Positions 16,995 to 26,751 of a stretch of 64,000 nucleotides of DNA are shown piece after piece. The notes below the pieces were generated by a model that was given only the letters and a program-made list of their open reading frames with translations, ran no database searches and was not told the DNA's origin. Each line of letters begins with the position of its first letter. Position 1 is the first letter of the stretch. This stretch comes from Sphingobacterium cavernae (GTDB taxonomy: Bacteria > Bacteroidota > Bacteroidia > Sphingobacteriales > Sphingobacteriaceae). A program made the translations under genes and the position numbers. The stretch spans positions 31,500 through 95,499 of the forward strand of contig NZ_VIQM01000009.1 of assembly GCF_008520265.1 (NCBI RefSeq). The letters run 5' to 3'.

Positions 16995-17906
16995 TCAACT
17001 CAAATTCAATGAATTGTAAATTTTACTTTTAATTAATCTTTTGATTTCCCCCTGGTTAATATTGCTCATTGAGGTGTAAATATCTCTCTTCAATTCAAAT
17101 TTTGAAATAGCAGAAATTCTATTATAATTTACCTCATTTAATTTAACAATTGTATTGCCTAAACGAATTTTTGAAGTATTAATATTTGATAATGACAAAA
17201 TATCATCTTCATAGTCAACGATTACTCCTCTCTCATGCTCACCTTTCCCACAAAATTCAATTTCTGCGCCAAATACATCAAAAACTAAGCGAAATATATC
17301 TCGTATGCTAATTTGACTGTCTTCTAATTCCGACTTTAAGACCTCAGCAGAATCCTTAATACATTTTACTAGTAGTTCCACATAGGATAATTTTTCAATG
17401 AAGACAATGTCTGCTTGTAATGTGTTCAAATACATTTTTTTGCCATTTTCGGAGAAAATAGAATGCACAATTTTAGTTATTACTTCATCCAAAATTTCTG
17501 ATGTGCATTGCCAGAAATCATGTTGAATAATTGGTATTTTATTTTGCTCTGCCAAAAGAATTAACAGTTGTCTCACCTCAAAAATTGGCGCTTCATTATT
17601 AAAATCATAAGAATGATCGAAAAACCATTTTGTGTCAGCTAAACTCTTAATCAAAATTAAATTTTCGCTTTTCCGAATATTCTCTAAAACACTCAAGTTG
17701 TCAATACAACCATCTAAAATGTCAATAAATTCAATTTCAGAGATTAAATCAGATATTATAGCTACTTGCTCAAATTGAGCTTTTGTTTTACCCCCTAATA
17801 GCAGAACCTTATAACCAGCTTCGATCACCTTTTGTGCTAGAAGAATGCCGTTTGAAGTATATGGATCAAAGATTGTAAGTATTTTTTTAGGTTGATTGTC
17901 AATCAT
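16995..17906 (-). CDS. Diverged extended-SDR protein, GDP-mannose dehydratase-like
   Basis: This 303-residue cytoplasmic protein is not an obvious member of a named family. Its N-terminus (ILTIFDPYTSNGILLAQKV) sits where a Rossmann glycine-rich loop would be, but the GxxGxxG pattern is absent. The segment ISIRDIFRLVFDVFGAEIEF followed by GKGEHERGV closely follows the C-terminal pattern of GDP-mannose 4,6-dehydratases (SVREF...GIELEW, GxGxxEKG), and FIEKLSYVELLVKCI matches the preceding helix. The catalytic YxxxK is not evident. I infer a sugar-nucleotide dehydratase relative that has lost NAD binding or catalysis. Function is unknown. Confidence 0.6.
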   Translation of the reverse strand: MIDNQPKKILTIFDPYTSNGILLAQKVIEAGYKVLLLGGKTKAQFEQVAIISDLISEIEFIDILDGCIDNLSVLENIRKSENLILIKSLADTKWFFDHSYDFNNEAPIFEVRQLLILLAEQNKIPIIQHDFWQCTSEILDEVITKIVHSIFSENGKKMYLNTLQADIVFIEKLSYVELLVKCIKDSAEVLKSELEDSQISIRDIFRLVFDVFGAEIEFCGKGEHERGVIVDYEDDILSLSNINTSKIRLGNTIVKLNEVNYNRISAISKFELKRDIYTSMSNINQGEIKRLIKSKIYNSLNLS

Positions 17907-17946
17907 AATGCAATATTATTCATTAAAAATAATATTACATAGAATA

Positions 17947-17980
17947 AAAGCTAAGGATTAATAAAATAACCCCTAGCTTA
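17947..17980 (-). terminator. Possible terminator of tpx
   Basis: On the minus strand AAGCTAGGGG and CCTTAGCTT form an imperfect stem around an AT-rich loop, followed by TTTTATTC. One mismatch and a weak tail keep confidence low. Confidence 0.4.
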
Positions 17981-17986
17981 TTATTT

Positions 17987-18484
17987 TTACAGTACTGCTA
18001 ATGCTGCTTCATAATTAGGCTCATCAGCAGTTTCTGAAACTTGTTCATTATACACTACTTTACCGCTTTCATCCAAAACAATCACAGCTCTACTCAACAA
18101 ACCTTCTAATGGTCCATCGCTAAATCGTACACCATAAGCGTCCGAAAAAGACGAATCCTTGTACTCCGAAAGTGTAATTACATTTTCTAAACCTTCGCCT
18201 GCGCAGAATCTTCCTTGCGCAAAAGGCAAATCTTTAGAAATGCAAAGTACTACAGAATTTGGCAAAGAGGAGGCAATTTCATTAAATGCACGAACAGAGG
18301 CTGCACAAGTACCAGTATCGACACTCGGGAAAATATTTAATATAATTCTTTTTCCTTCGAAATCTTTTAATGATTTTTGCGACAAATCCCCTGATGTTAA
18401 AGAAAAGTCTGGCGCTTGTTCTCCAACTTTAGGTAACGTACCATTCGTGTTAACAGGCGACCCCTTAAATGTTACTTGACTCAT
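17987..18484 (-). CDS. tpx: Thiol peroxidase Tpx
   Basis: Tpx is an atypical two-cysteine peroxiredoxin that reduces hydrogen peroxide and alkyl hydroperoxides with electrons from thioredoxin. The protein has 165 residues, the usual length. The peroxidatic Cys60 lies in SVDTGTCAASVR and the resolving Cys94 in GRFCAGEGLENV. GEQAPDFSL is the usual peroxiredoxin entry. It is monocistronic, with unrelated genes on either side. All functional residues are intact. Confidence 0.96.
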   Translation of the reverse strand: MSQVTFKGSPVNTNGTLPKVGEQAPDFSLTSGDLSQKSLKDFEGKRIILNIFPSVDTGTCAASVRAFNEIASSLPNSVVLCISKDLPFAQGRFCAGEGLENVITLSEYKDSSFSDAYGVRFSDGPLEGLLSRAVIVLDESGKVVYNEQVSETADEPNYEAALAVL

Positions 18485-18584
18485 GATGATATATAAATTT
18501 TGATTGTTAAGTTAATCATTTCTATTAATCAAAAAAAGACAAATAATTATTTTATTTCTAAAAAAAATACTATGTTAGCATATT

Positions 18585-18592
18585 ATTTTTGG
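18585..18592 (+). promoter_or_regulatory. -7 box for the FadL-type gene
   Basis: TATTTTTG fits TAnnTTTG and lies 22 bases before the ATG at 18614. A -33 element is not evident. Confidence 0.4.
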
Positions 18593-18613
18593 TCATAGCA
18601 AACCTTTCACGAT

Positions 18614-19834
18614 ATGAGAAAATTACTTTTTGCCCTACTGCTGGCAAGTCCAACATTAACGTTCGCCCAAGGTTCACAAGTGAACACACAAGGTATTAGA
18701 GCACTAGGAATGTCTGGTGCCGGTTCCGCATTATTTGTCGACGAGACTAGTATTTTTTATAATCCTGGCGCATTAGCAAAATCAAAGAACAATGCAATTT
18801 CATTAGGTGCTTCTGCGGTGATGTACAGATCAGCATTCAAGGAAACGGGAGGCAATGAACAACATAACACCAAATTCCAAATAACTCCTCCATTTTCGAT
18901 TTTCGCTTCTTTTGGACCAAAAGATAGTTGGTGGAAAGCTGGAATAGGAGTTTATACGCCATTTGGTGGCGCTGTGGATTGGGGAACGGAATGGCCAGGG
19001 AGGTTTGAATTGAATCACCTTGCTATGCGAGCTATATACATCCAACCTACAGTAAGTTTTAAATTAACAGAAAACTTTGGTATTGGCGGAGGATTTGTAT
19101 ACAATAGAGGTTCAGTGGATTTATCTCGTTCTATTCCATTATTTGACCAAAATGGACATGCTGGACGTGCTGAATTAAGTGGCGTCGGCACAGGTATGGG
19201 GTATAATATCGGCGTGCATTACAATTTAGAAGAGGATTTTGCGATTTCCTTAAGCTATAGATCTAAAGTAATTACAAAATTAGAAGATGGAGACGCAGAA
19301 TTCACAGTCCCATCTGCAGTTGCATCATCATTTCCTAACACTAAATTTTCAGCAGAGCTACCTCTTCCATCGTCTTTTAATTTAGGAATCTCTTTCCCTG
19401 TGGGAGAAAAGTTTGACATTGCTGCTGACGCCACCATGATTGGGTATAGCATTTATAAAAAATTAGTATTTGATTACGAGGACAATACTCCATTTCTAAG
19501 TGACACTGAACAAACTAAAAAATATGAAAATGCATTTTCAGGTAAAGTTGGTTTAAACTACGAAGCAACAGATAAGCTTGATCTTCGTATGGGTACCGGA
19601 TATGTATACACACCAGTACGTGCACAGTATGTTTACGCTGAGACACCTGACAATAATCGCGTTATGGGCTCAATTGGCTTCACCTATAATCTATCCGATA
19701 AATTTGATTTGTCAGGAGCATACACATTCCAACGTATAATTGAACGCACCGTTACGAATGCTGAAACTCGCCTAAGTGGAACTTTTAAAACTAATATTCA
19801 CGCTCCAGGTATTTCTTTAACCTATAAATGGTAA
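18614..19834 (+). CDS. OmpP1/FadL-family outer-membrane transporter
   Basis: This 406-residue outer-membrane barrel probably passes hydrophobic compounds such as fatty acids. A signal peptide ends near TLTFAQ. The mature start GSQVNTQGIRALGMSGAGSA followed by DETSIFYNPGAL is the plug (hatch) signature of FadL proteins. The barrel strands and the C-terminal aromatic end (GISLTYKW) are present. The next gene encodes a lipoprotein lipase or esterase, so the pair may take up and cleave lipids; this is inferred from adjacency. Confidence 0.9.
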   Translation: MRKLLFALLLASPTLTFAQGSQVNTQGIRALGMSGAGSALFVDETSIFYNPGALAKSKNNAISLGASAVMYRSAFKETGGNEQHNTKFQITPPFSIFASFGPKDSWWKAGIGVYTPFGGAVDWGTEWPGRFELNHLAMRAIYIQPTVSFKLTENFGIGGGFVYNRGSVDLSRSIPLFDQNGHAGRAELSGVGTGMGYNIGVHYNLEEDFAISLSYRSKVITKLEDGDAEFTVPSAVASSFPNTKFSAELPLPSSFNLGISFPVGEKFDIAADATMIGYSIYKKLVFDYEDNTPFLSDTEQTKKYENAFSGKVGLNYEATDKLDLRMGTGYVYTPVRAQYVYAETPDNNRVMGSIGFTYNLSDKFDLSGAYTFQRIIERTVTNAETRLSGTFKTNIHAPGISLTYKW

Positions 19835-19839
19835 TTACG

Positions 19840-21144
19840 ATGAAAAGATTTGAAAAAAACATAAAACTATGCATTGCGATAGGGGCTTTAGCAGCAATAA
19901 CAGCGTCATGCAAACCTGAAATTGTAAAGGAATTAACTCCTGAAAACAAAGCTAAGGTCGATTTCTCGAAATATATTGCAGTAGGTAATTCACTAACTGC
20001 AGGTTTTGCAGATGGGGGCCTTTATTTGGAAGGTCAGCAAGTCGCTTTTCCCAATCTCCTAGCGAAAAAAATGAAAACACATGGAGGAGGTGAGTTCAAT
20101 ACACCATTCTTTTCTGAAGCACAATCAAATGGTTCTGGATATTATAGATTGAAAGCGTTGGTAAATGGTCAACCACAACTAGAATGGCTGAGCGATAAAT
20201 CTGCTCTAAATAATGGCGTGCTAACAAAATACGAAGGAACAGAAATTAATAACTTAGGTGTTCCAGGGATGCGTTTAGATCATTCAGGCGTAAGTCTAGT
20301 CAGTGCAGGGAACATGTATTTTAAGAGATTAATACCAGATGCTGAGGCAGGCACAAAAAGCTATCAACAGTTTGTAGCAAACCGAAATCATACATTCTTT
20401 TCATTTTGGTTAGGAAATAATGATGTTTTAGGTTATGCAACAAATGGTGCAGTAAATGACAATCCTGCAGGTACAACAGTATTAACTTCGTTGGCTACTT
20501 TTAGAGCTGTATATACACAATTTATTTCTCAATTGACTGCCAATGGACAAAAAGGTGTGGTGGCTACAATTCCGGATGTAACCTCGATTCCATATTTCAC
20601 AACAGTGACACGTAAAGCATTATTAGATGCCGCATCAGCAGCTTCTGGACAAACGGTTACTAATTTATTTATAACAACAAAAACAAACCCTTCTCGACCA
20701 GCGACGGATAATGATTTATTTGTATTGCCTTTCTCTAGTTCTGGATTACTAGGTAACACAAATGGCTCTCCAGCGCCTTATGGATTACACCCTAATAGAC
20801 CTATCGAGGATAAATATGTGTTAGATACTGAAGAAACAGCCGCTATTAAAGCACATATAAATGAATTAAATAAAGTAATAAAAGAGATTGCAACCAGTAA
20901 AAACATAGCCGTAGCAGATGCTAATGCTTTTTTAACACGCTTGAAAAATGGCATAAACTATAATGGCGTAGGAATTAGTTCAGCATTTATCTCGGGTAAT
21001 GCATTTTCTTTGGATGGTATTCATTTAACGCCAATGGGTAATGCAGTAATGGCAAATTTAGTAATCGAGGCTATTAATGCAAAATACGGCACAAAATTGG
21101 AAAAAGTTGATGTTACTGAATATAGAGGTGTAAAAATGCCTTAA
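19840..21144 (+). CDS. SGNH/GDSL-type esterase lipoprotein
   Basis: The 434-residue protein carries a lipoprotein signal (AAITASC), placing it in the outer membrane or periplasm. The SGNH blocks are visible: block I as AVGNSLTAGFADGG with the Ser nucleophile, block III as WLGNNDV near residue 190, and block V as DGIHLTPMGN near residue 392, providing the Asp-His pair. The first block reads GNSL instead of GDSL. The substrate is unknown. It starts 5 bases after the FadL-type stop if the ATG at 19840 is used; an ATG at 19828 would overlap that gene by 7 bases. Confidence 0.87.
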   Translation: MKRFEKNIKLCIAIGALAAITASCKPEIVKELTPENKAKVDFSKYIAVGNSLTAGFADGGLYLEGQQVAFPNLLAKKMKTHGGGEFNTPFFSEAQSNGSGYYRLKALVNGQPQLEWLSDKSALNNGVLTKYEGTEINNLGVPGMRLDHSGVSLVSAGNMYFKRLIPDAEAGTKSYQQFVANRNHTFFSFWLGNNDVLGYATNGAVNDNPAGTTVLTSLATFRAVYTQFISQLTANGQKGVVATIPDVTSIPYFTTVTRKALLDAASAASGQTVTNLFITTKTNPSRPATDNDLFVLPFSSSGLLGNTNGSPAPYGLHPNRPIEDKYVLDTEETAAIKAHINELNKVIKEIATSKNIAVADANAFLTRLKNGINYNGVGISSAFISGNAFSLDGIHLTPMGNAVMANLVIEAINAKYGTKLEKVDVTEYRGVKMP

Positions 21145-21166
21145 CACTAAAAAATAAAACACGTGG

Positions 21167-21194
21167 AAAAGGTCACTGAATTCAGTGACCTTTT
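21167..21194. terminator. Perfect palindromic terminator after the esterase gene
   Basis: The 28-base segment is a perfect palindrome with arms AAAAGGTCACTGAA and TTCAGTGACCTTTT, followed by CTTATTTTAG. It separates the lipid gene pair from the OsmC gene. Confidence 0.8.
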
Positions 21195-21225
21195 CTTATT
21201 TTAGTAATAAAATAATTTATAAAGC

Positions 21226-21642
21226 ATGAAAGTCGAGTTACAACGTATAAATAAAGGTGTTCATTTTGAAGCGTCTAGCGAATTGTCAACGGTAAAAGTA
21301 AATATTGATGGATCTGATTCTATCGGCGGTGAAGGAAAAGGTGTAAGGCCAATGGAACTTGTATTGATGGCCTTAGGCTCATGTAGTGTTTTTGATTTAA
21401 CAACAATTCTTCAAAAACAACGTCAGCAGATTGATGATATTCAAGTAGAAGTAAAGGGTGATCGCAGAGAAGAAATTCCCAACATTTTCACCAATATTCA
21501 TCTTAGTTTCATATTGAAAGGAAATATTGACGAGGTCAAAGCACAAAAAGCTGCTGAACTCGCCGTAAAGAAATATTGTTCTGTCCATGACATGCTAGCA
21601 GCAGGAGGCGTTAACATTACTTACAGCTTAAAAATAAATTAA
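21226..21642 (+). CDS. OsmC/Ohr-family peroxidase-like protein
   Basis: The protein has 138 residues, the family length. Two conserved cysteines, Cys53 (LGSCSVFDL) and Cys118 (KKYCSVHDML), match the reactive pair of OsmC/Ohr proteins, which reduce organic hydroperoxides. RPMELVLMALGSC is typical. It is a single-gene unit flanked by two hairpins. YhfA-like OsmC members of this length have no proven substrate, so the peroxidase role is by family. Confidence 0.9.
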   Translation: MKVELQRINKGVHFEASSELSTVKVNIDGSDSIGGEGKGVRPMELVLMALGSCSVFDLTTILQKQRQQIDDIQVEVKGDRREEIPNIFTNIHLSFILKGNIDEVKAQKAAELAVKKYCSVHDMLAAGGVNITYSLKIN

Positions 21643-21680
21643 CTTACTATCATTACAAGAAACAAAGATTCCGCATAACA

Positions 21681-21724
21681 TTTAAATAAATCAACCAATA
21701 AGGATAGCGGTTGATTTATTTAAA
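21681..21724. terminator. Long hairpin after the OsmC gene
   Basis: A perfect 16-base stem pairs 21681-21696 (TTTAAATAAATCAACC) with 21709-21724, around a 12-base loop. The outer AT pairs supply A and T tracts in both directions. Confidence 0.7.
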
Positions 21725-21836
21725 GGCAATCCTAGAAATATGATTTGCAAGTCTAAAATCACCAAAATTTATTGTTAAATATTATTTAATTTAATTTCTA
21801 TAAAAAGTTTATAAAAACATTTTTATGTTGCAGTAA

Positions 21837-22007
21837 TTAATATTTATCTCTATTTGTCCCTTTGATTATAATCCAGTCTCAAAAAGACAAATACCAAAAT
21901 TATTTGGATATGCAAGAAATGGATACGGTGTAAGAAGTAACCATGCTTATAACGGAATAATAGCTGGAATTATCATGCTTTGGATGGGGAGAACTTTAAG
22001 AATATAA
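21837..22007 (+). other. Gene-free stretch with an orphan 56-codon open frame
   Basis: From 21725 to 22061 no convincing gene is seen. One open frame (21837-22007) has no ATG until late but reads protein-like in its second half: KLFGYARNGYGVRSNH, then a hydrophobic segment IIAGIIMLWMGRTLRI. It could be a relic of a small membrane protein gene or chance. No ribosome site or start codon supports translation. Confidence 0.25.
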
Positions 22008-22061
22008 AAACATAAAAAGATGGAAATATAGACCCGATTAGACATCTTAAACAAAGCGCTT

Positions 22062-23111
22062 CTATTCTGAAGAGCTTTGCTTTTTCCATATCTTTTCGGA
22101 CCAACGTCCTACTAACCAAAATGATATTGCTAAGATAAGGAAGAAAATTGTTCGATTGATATTATCCCAAAGGTACTCCACAAATCGTGTATATAGATTT
22201 AACAAAAAGAATACAAATCCAATATCACGAATTACCGTATCTCTTTTCTTCAAACCGAAAAAAGCCAAACCTAATGACAAAAATACAGCTATCAATCCCC
22301 AATAAAATATTTCCCATTGCCTAATCTTTGACCACGCCTCGAAATCACTATAATTTCCAAAGATAGACAAACACCACAAGGCAATCATGGTATATAATAA
22401 ACCTATCACTATAGTTGTCGACTTAAATGGCTTTAATTGCATAAACTTTGGTTGAACAAACACAGCACAGGTGGTTAGAATTATTCCGAAAATCGTAAAA
22501 CGTAATGGATAATTCATTCCCCAAAATTTCCATCCCCAATCACTATGGTAAGCTGTTTCGGTTGCAAACCATATGCCCAAAGCAACTAAGGTAAAAACCC
22601 AAATCAATTTTGAACTTAACTTGACGGATAACACACCGTAAATTAGGATAGAAAGAAAAAATAAGATGCTGAAAAAATGATTATCTCGATCTAAAATTTG
22701 CCCTAAAAACCCAATACACGCTGCTGTTGAAAATGATCCCGCCAACATTAAGGTTTCATTTGAAAAGGTTTTATCTGGATATAATTTTTTATTTCTAAAC
22801 CCCAGGAAGTAAAATAAAAAGGATAACCCAGCAAAAGCAATGCAAAATATCACATTGGGAGTATCATAAAATTGCTGAATAAACTTTTCAAGAGCATTAT
22901 CTGAAAACAAAGAAATCACTGAAAAAATCAAAGACGCCAACGCTACCCAAAAAGCATATCGAGCAAGCACCCTCCACTCAAAACTACGCTCATCAATAGT
23001 AGCTTTAAGCTCCTCCGTTTTTTGGTTATCCAAATTTCCATTTACATTCCAAAAATCAAGCGCTTGCTCTACGGTTTCTTTTTCTTGGCGACTTAAATCT
23101 AATTTTTTCAA
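22062..23111 (-). CDS. DUF2157-like polytopic membrane protein
   Basis: The 349-residue protein has a cytoplasmic N-terminal helix pair (about 1-50, LSRQEKETVEQALDFWN) and then about nine or ten membrane segments. This resembles DUF2157-type proteins of unknown function. The start must be the TTG at 23111: an in-frame TAG lies two codons upstream, and the next ATG is far inside the membrane region. It is divergent from uvrA and stands alone. Confidence 0.7.
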   Translation of the reverse strand: MKKLDLSRQEKETVEQALDFWNVNGNLDNQKTEELKATIDERSFEWRVLARYAFWVALASLIFSVISLFSDNALEKFIQQFYDTPNVIFCIAFAGLSFLFYFLGFRNKKLYPDKTFSNETLMLAGSFSTAACIGFLGQILDRDNHFFSILFFLSILIYGVLSVKLSSKLIWVFTLVALGIWFATETAYHSDWGWKFWGMNYPLRFTIFGIILTTCAVFVQPKFMQLKPFKSTTIVIGLLYTMIALWCLSIFGNYSDFEAWSKIRQWEIFYWGLIAVFLSLGLAFFGLKKRDTVIRDIGFVFFLLNLYTRFVEYLWDNINRTIFFLILAISFWLVGRWSEKIWKKQSSSE

Positions 23112-23217
23112 GGGCTAATTGTTTATAAAAGTAAATTACAAAAACTATTCCATCATCCGAATATAATATTAGGTAATAACACCTTAGACATCAGTACAAA
23201 TTCCGCTTAATAATGAG

Positions 23218-23225
23218 TAACTTTG
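23218..23225 (+). promoter_or_regulatory. -7 box for uvrA
   Basis: TAACTTTG matches TAnnTTTG and lies 25 bases before the uvrA ATG. No LexA-like palindrome was recognised nearby. Confidence 0.5.
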
Positions 23226-23250
23226 CAAGTTCGTAAATTTTTAGCTCGAT

Positions 23251-26094
23251 ATGTCCAAAACAAAAGTAGTCGATTTAGGTGATCAAAGTGAAGTAGAAGT
23301 ATATGGTGCTCGTGTACACAATTTAAAAAACATTGATGTTTCTTTTCCGCGCAATGAGCTGGTGGTTATCACAGGATTGAGTGGGTCGGGAAAATCATCA
23401 TTGGCTTTCGACACCATTTATGCAGAAGGACAACGTCGTTATATGGAAACTTTCTCTGCCTACAGTCGTCAGTTTTTGGGTGGATTAGAACGTCCTGATG
23501 TAGACAAAATCTCAGGTTTGAGTCCGGTTATCTCTATTGAGCAAAAAACCACGAACAAAAATCCTCGTTCTACCGTAGGTACAATTACCGAAATTTACGA
23601 CTTTTTACGTCTGCTGTATGCACGAGCAAGTGAAGCATTTTCGTATGCAACGGGTAAAAAAATGCAGCGTATGTCTGAAGAGCAGATTGTAGATCGAATC
23701 TTAACTGACTTTAAAGACGAAGGAATTAATATTTTGGCTCCTGTTGTCAAAGGTCGTAAAGGGCATTACCGCGAGTTGTTTGAGCAAATTCGCAAGCAAG
23801 GCTATTCTAAAGTACGCGTAGACGGCGACGTCTTGGATTTAGAGCCAAAAATGCAAGTGGACCGCTACAAAATACACGATATCGAAATCGTTATTGATAG
23901 ACTTCACGCTTCTGAAGGCGATAAAAAACGTTTGTATACATCGGTGCTCCAAGCGATGAAAGCTGCAAAGGGCATCATCAAAATTGTAAATCGCGATAAT
24001 ACTAAAGAACAGTTTTTTAGTAAATATTTGATGGATGCCGAGTCAGGCATTTCATACGACGAACCGCAGCCGAATACATTTTCGTTCAACTCACCTTATG
24101 GTGCATGTTCCAAATGTGATGGATTGGGCTATATTTTTGAGATTGACAAAAACATTGTCATTCCAGATAAGAAATTAAGTATTCAAAAAGGTGCAATCGT
24201 TCCTTTGGGTTCGCTAAAAGAAAGTTGGAATAGTGCGATTATCAAGGCAGTAGCAAAGAAATTTGAGATTTCGCTTACGACTCCTGTCAATAAGTTGACA
24301 GAAGAACAAATAGATTTGATGCTTTTTGGTGCGGAAGAACCTATATCACTTACTGTTTCATACGGGTCTTATGGCGCAAGAGAATATAAAGTCACTTTTT
24401 CGGGCATCTTCAAGATGCTGGAAGAACAAAGTGGTAAATATTCCGATGATGCGCCTGCACTGGATGACTTTCGTACGCAAGTGGTGTGTCCAACTTGCCA
24501 TGGTGACAAATTGCGTATGGAATCACTACATTTTAAGATCGCCGATAAAAACATCGCAGAATTGGCGTCAATGGACATTTCAGTTCTGGCAACTTGGTTG
24601 GAAAACGTTGAGGAGAAGATGGATGATCGTCAAAAAACCATTGCCGTCGAAATCCTGAAAGAAATAAGAACTCGTTTAGGCTTTTTATTGGACGTAGGTT
24701 TGAATTACTTGACATTGAATCGTTCGTCAAAAACATTATCAGGAGGTGAAGCACAGCGTATTCGTTTGGCTACGCAAATCGGTTCGCAACTGGTAAATGT
24801 CTTGTATATTTTGGATGAGCCAAGTATTGGTTTGCATCAACGTGATAATGAGCGTTTGATTAATTCCCTGAAAAACCTTCGAGACATAGGAAACTCGGTT
24901 CTAGTTGTGGAGCATGACAAGGACATGATTCTGAATGCGGATTATGTAATCGACATGGGACCTGCAGCAGGTGTGAATGGAGGAGAAATTGTTGCAGAAG
25001 GTCTTCCAAAAGACATATTAAAAGCAGATTCACTTACCGCAGCCTATTTGAATGGCAAAAAAGAAGTAGCTATTCCTAAAGAACGCAGAAAAGGTACAGG
25101 CGAAGTATTATCACTAAAAGGCGCGACAGGCAATAACCTAAAAAATGTATCTGTTGATTTTCCATTGGGAAAATTAATTTTAGTTACTGGAGTATCGGGC
25201 TCTGGAAAATCGAGTTTAATAACAGGTACGCTCTACCCTATTCTGAATAAACATTTTTTCCGAGCGAAAGCAACGCCAATGCCACACAAAAGCATTGAAG
25301 GCTTAAAAAATATTGATAAAGTTATCGAGATAGACCAAAGTCCTATTGGAAGAACACCACGTTCGAATCCATCGACCTACACAGGTGTGTTTTCGGATAT
25401 TAGAACGCTTTATGTACAACTTCCAGAAGCTAAAATCCGTGGTTATAAGCCGGGACAATTCTCTTTCAATGTCAAAGGAGGACGTTGTGAAACTTGTCAA
25501 GGTGCAGGCATGAAGATTATTGAAATGAACTTCTTACCAGATGTACAAGTTCCTTGTGAATCGTGTAATGGCAAACGCTATAACCGCGAAACATTAGAAG
25601 TGCGCTACAAAGGTAAGTCGATTTCGGATGTCTTGAACATGAGTATCAATGAAGCTGTAGATTTCTTCGAACATATTCCATCTATTTATCGCAAGATTAA
25701 AACATTACAAGATGTTGGTTTGGGCTATTTGACTTTAGGCCAATCGTCCACTACCCTTTCAGGTGGTGAGGCACAACGCGTAAAATTAGCGACAGAATTA
25801 TCGAAAAAAGATACTGGAAATACGTTTTATATCCTTGATGAACCAACAACAGGATTACATTTTGAAGATGTCAATGTTTTGTTGGGAGTAATTAAACGTT
25901 TAGTCGACAGAGGAAATACGGTTTTGATTATAGAACACAATTTGGATGTAATCAAAACAGCGGATTGGATTATTGATATGGGACCAGAAGGTGGCCGTAA
26001 AGGCGGACAACTTCTTTTTGCAGGTACACCAGAAGATTTAATCAAAGTTAAAAACTCTGAAACCGCCCGATTCTTGAAAGAAGAGATGAAGTAA
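23251..26094 (+). CDS. uvrA: Excinuclease ABC subunit UvrA
   Basis: UvrA is the damage-sensing ATPase of nucleotide excision repair and loads UvrB at lesions. The 947-residue protein has two ABC-type ATPase halves. Walker A motifs are [10 protein letters not shown] near residue 44 and [10 protein letters not shown] near residue 650; signature motifs are [12 protein letters not shown] and [12 protein letters not shown]. Zinc-binding cysteine pairs appear as [27 protein letters not shown] and CESCNGKRY. All are intact and the length is typical. uvrB and uvrC are not in this window. The gene ends with a strong hairpin. Confidence 0.98.
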   Translation: MSKTKVVDLGDQSEVEVYGARVHNLKNIDVSFPRNELVVITGLSGSGKSSLAFDTIYAEGQRRYMETFSAYSRQFLGGLERPDVDKISGLSPVISIEQKTTNKNPRSTVGTITEIYDFLRLLYARASEAFSYATGKKMQRMSEEQIVDRILTDFKDEGINILAPVVKGRKGHYRELFEQIRKQGYSKVRVDGDVLDLEPKMQVDRYKIHDIEIVIDRLHASEGDKKRLYTSVLQAMKAAKGIIKIVNRDNTKEQFFSKYLMDAESGISYDEPQPNTFSFNSPYGACSKCDGLGYIFEIDKNIVIPDKKLSIQKGAIVPLGSLKESWNSAIIKAVAKKFEISLTTPVNKLTEEQIDLMLFGAEEPISLTVSYGSYGAREYKVTFSGIFKMLEEQSGKYSDDAPALDDFRTQVVCPTCHGDKLRMESLHFKIADKNIAELASMDISVLATWLENVEEKMDDRQKTIAVEILKEIRTRLGFLLDVGLNYLTLNRSSKTLSGGEAQRIRLATQIGSQLVNVLYILDEPSIGLHQRDNERLINSLKNLRDIGNSVLVVEHDKDMILNADYVIDMGPAAGVNGGEIVAEGLPKDILKADSLTAAYLNGKKEVAIPKERRKGTGEVLSLKGATGNNLKNVSVDFPLGKLILVTGVSGSGKSSLITGTLYPILNKHFFRAKATPMPHKSIEGLKNIDKVIEIDQSPIGRTPRSNPSTYTGVFSDIRTLYVQLPEAKIRGYKPGQFSFNVKGGRCETCQGAGMKIIEMNFLPDVQVPCESCNGKRYNRETLEVRYKGKSISDVLNMSINEAVDFFEHIPSIYRKIKTLQDVGLGYLTLGQSSTTLSGGEAQRVKLATELSKKDTGNTFYILDEPTTGLHFEDVNVLLGVIKRLVDRGNTVLIIEHNLDVIKTADWIIDMGPEGGRKGGQLLFAGTPEDLIKVKNSETARFLKEEMK

Positions 26095-26098
26095 ACGC

Positions 26099-26131
26099 AC
26101 AAGCTCCATTTGAAATTCAAATGGAGCTTGT
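26099..26131. terminator. Terminator after uvrA
   Basis: Sixteen-base arms at 26099-26114 (ACAAGCTCCATTTGAA) and 26116-26131 are perfect complements, followed by TCTTTCT. Confidence 0.8.
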
Positions 26132-26174
26132 TCTTTCTACAAAATCATTATATTAAGTATAACTTAAATTAAGA

Positions 26175-26735
26175 ATGAAATTTCCTAAAAATATTGTACT
26201 ATTAAAAGATTATCATGAGAGAATAGATGTAATAATTAAAATGGTTCATCCGAAATGGATAGTCAATTTATTAATGTTCCTATTATTTTCTTTTATTATA
26301 CTCTATATTGTTGGATTGTTCACATTCAATATATTTGAAGAAATAGGACCAGCAGCCCTTATTATATGTGCATTTTATTTATTTCTCACCTACCGCTTTG
26401 CAAGAATAGTTTTCTGGCATAAAGATGGAGAAGAACTTTTAATCTTGACAGACCTCTCCTTTTCTTTTATCAGAAACTATGGAATTTACCAATCAAAAAT
26501 TTATACTATCACTGACCCTCACTATGAAATTGGATTTTTGGAATCCCATAGCGAAGAATCCAATAGGAAAACAAGTTTTTTTTGCCATGTAGATCCTGTC
26601 TCCAAATTAGAATCTTTACTTTTTGAACCTGCTCTAGATATTACTTATGATGATTTTATAATTATTAAATCACATCTATTTAAACTAAGAGCTCCTGAAG
26701 ACTTTTTATTCAAAAATGATATAATTCTGAACTAA
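26175..26735 (+). CDS. Two-helix membrane protein of unknown family
   Basis: I do not recognise this 186-residue protein. Two adjacent membrane helices (about residues 32-56 and 60-82) form a hairpin. The soluble C-terminal half contains GEELLILTDLSFSFIRN, a pattern seen in membrane PH-like (YdbS/YvbH-type) domains, but similarity is weak. It lies between uvrA and the convergent XRE regulator gene, and has no clear functional partner. Confidence 0.6.
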   Translation: MKFPKNIVLLKDYHERIDVIIKMVHPKWIVNLLMFLLFSFIILYIVGLFTFNIFEEIGPAALIICAFYLFLTYRFARIVFWHKDGEELLILTDLSFSFIRNYGIYQSKIYTITDPHYEIGFLESHSEESNRKTSFFCHVDPVSKLESLLFEPALDITYDDFIIIKSHLFKLRAPEDFLFKNDIILN

Positions 26736-26751
26736 AATCCTTTTATATATT

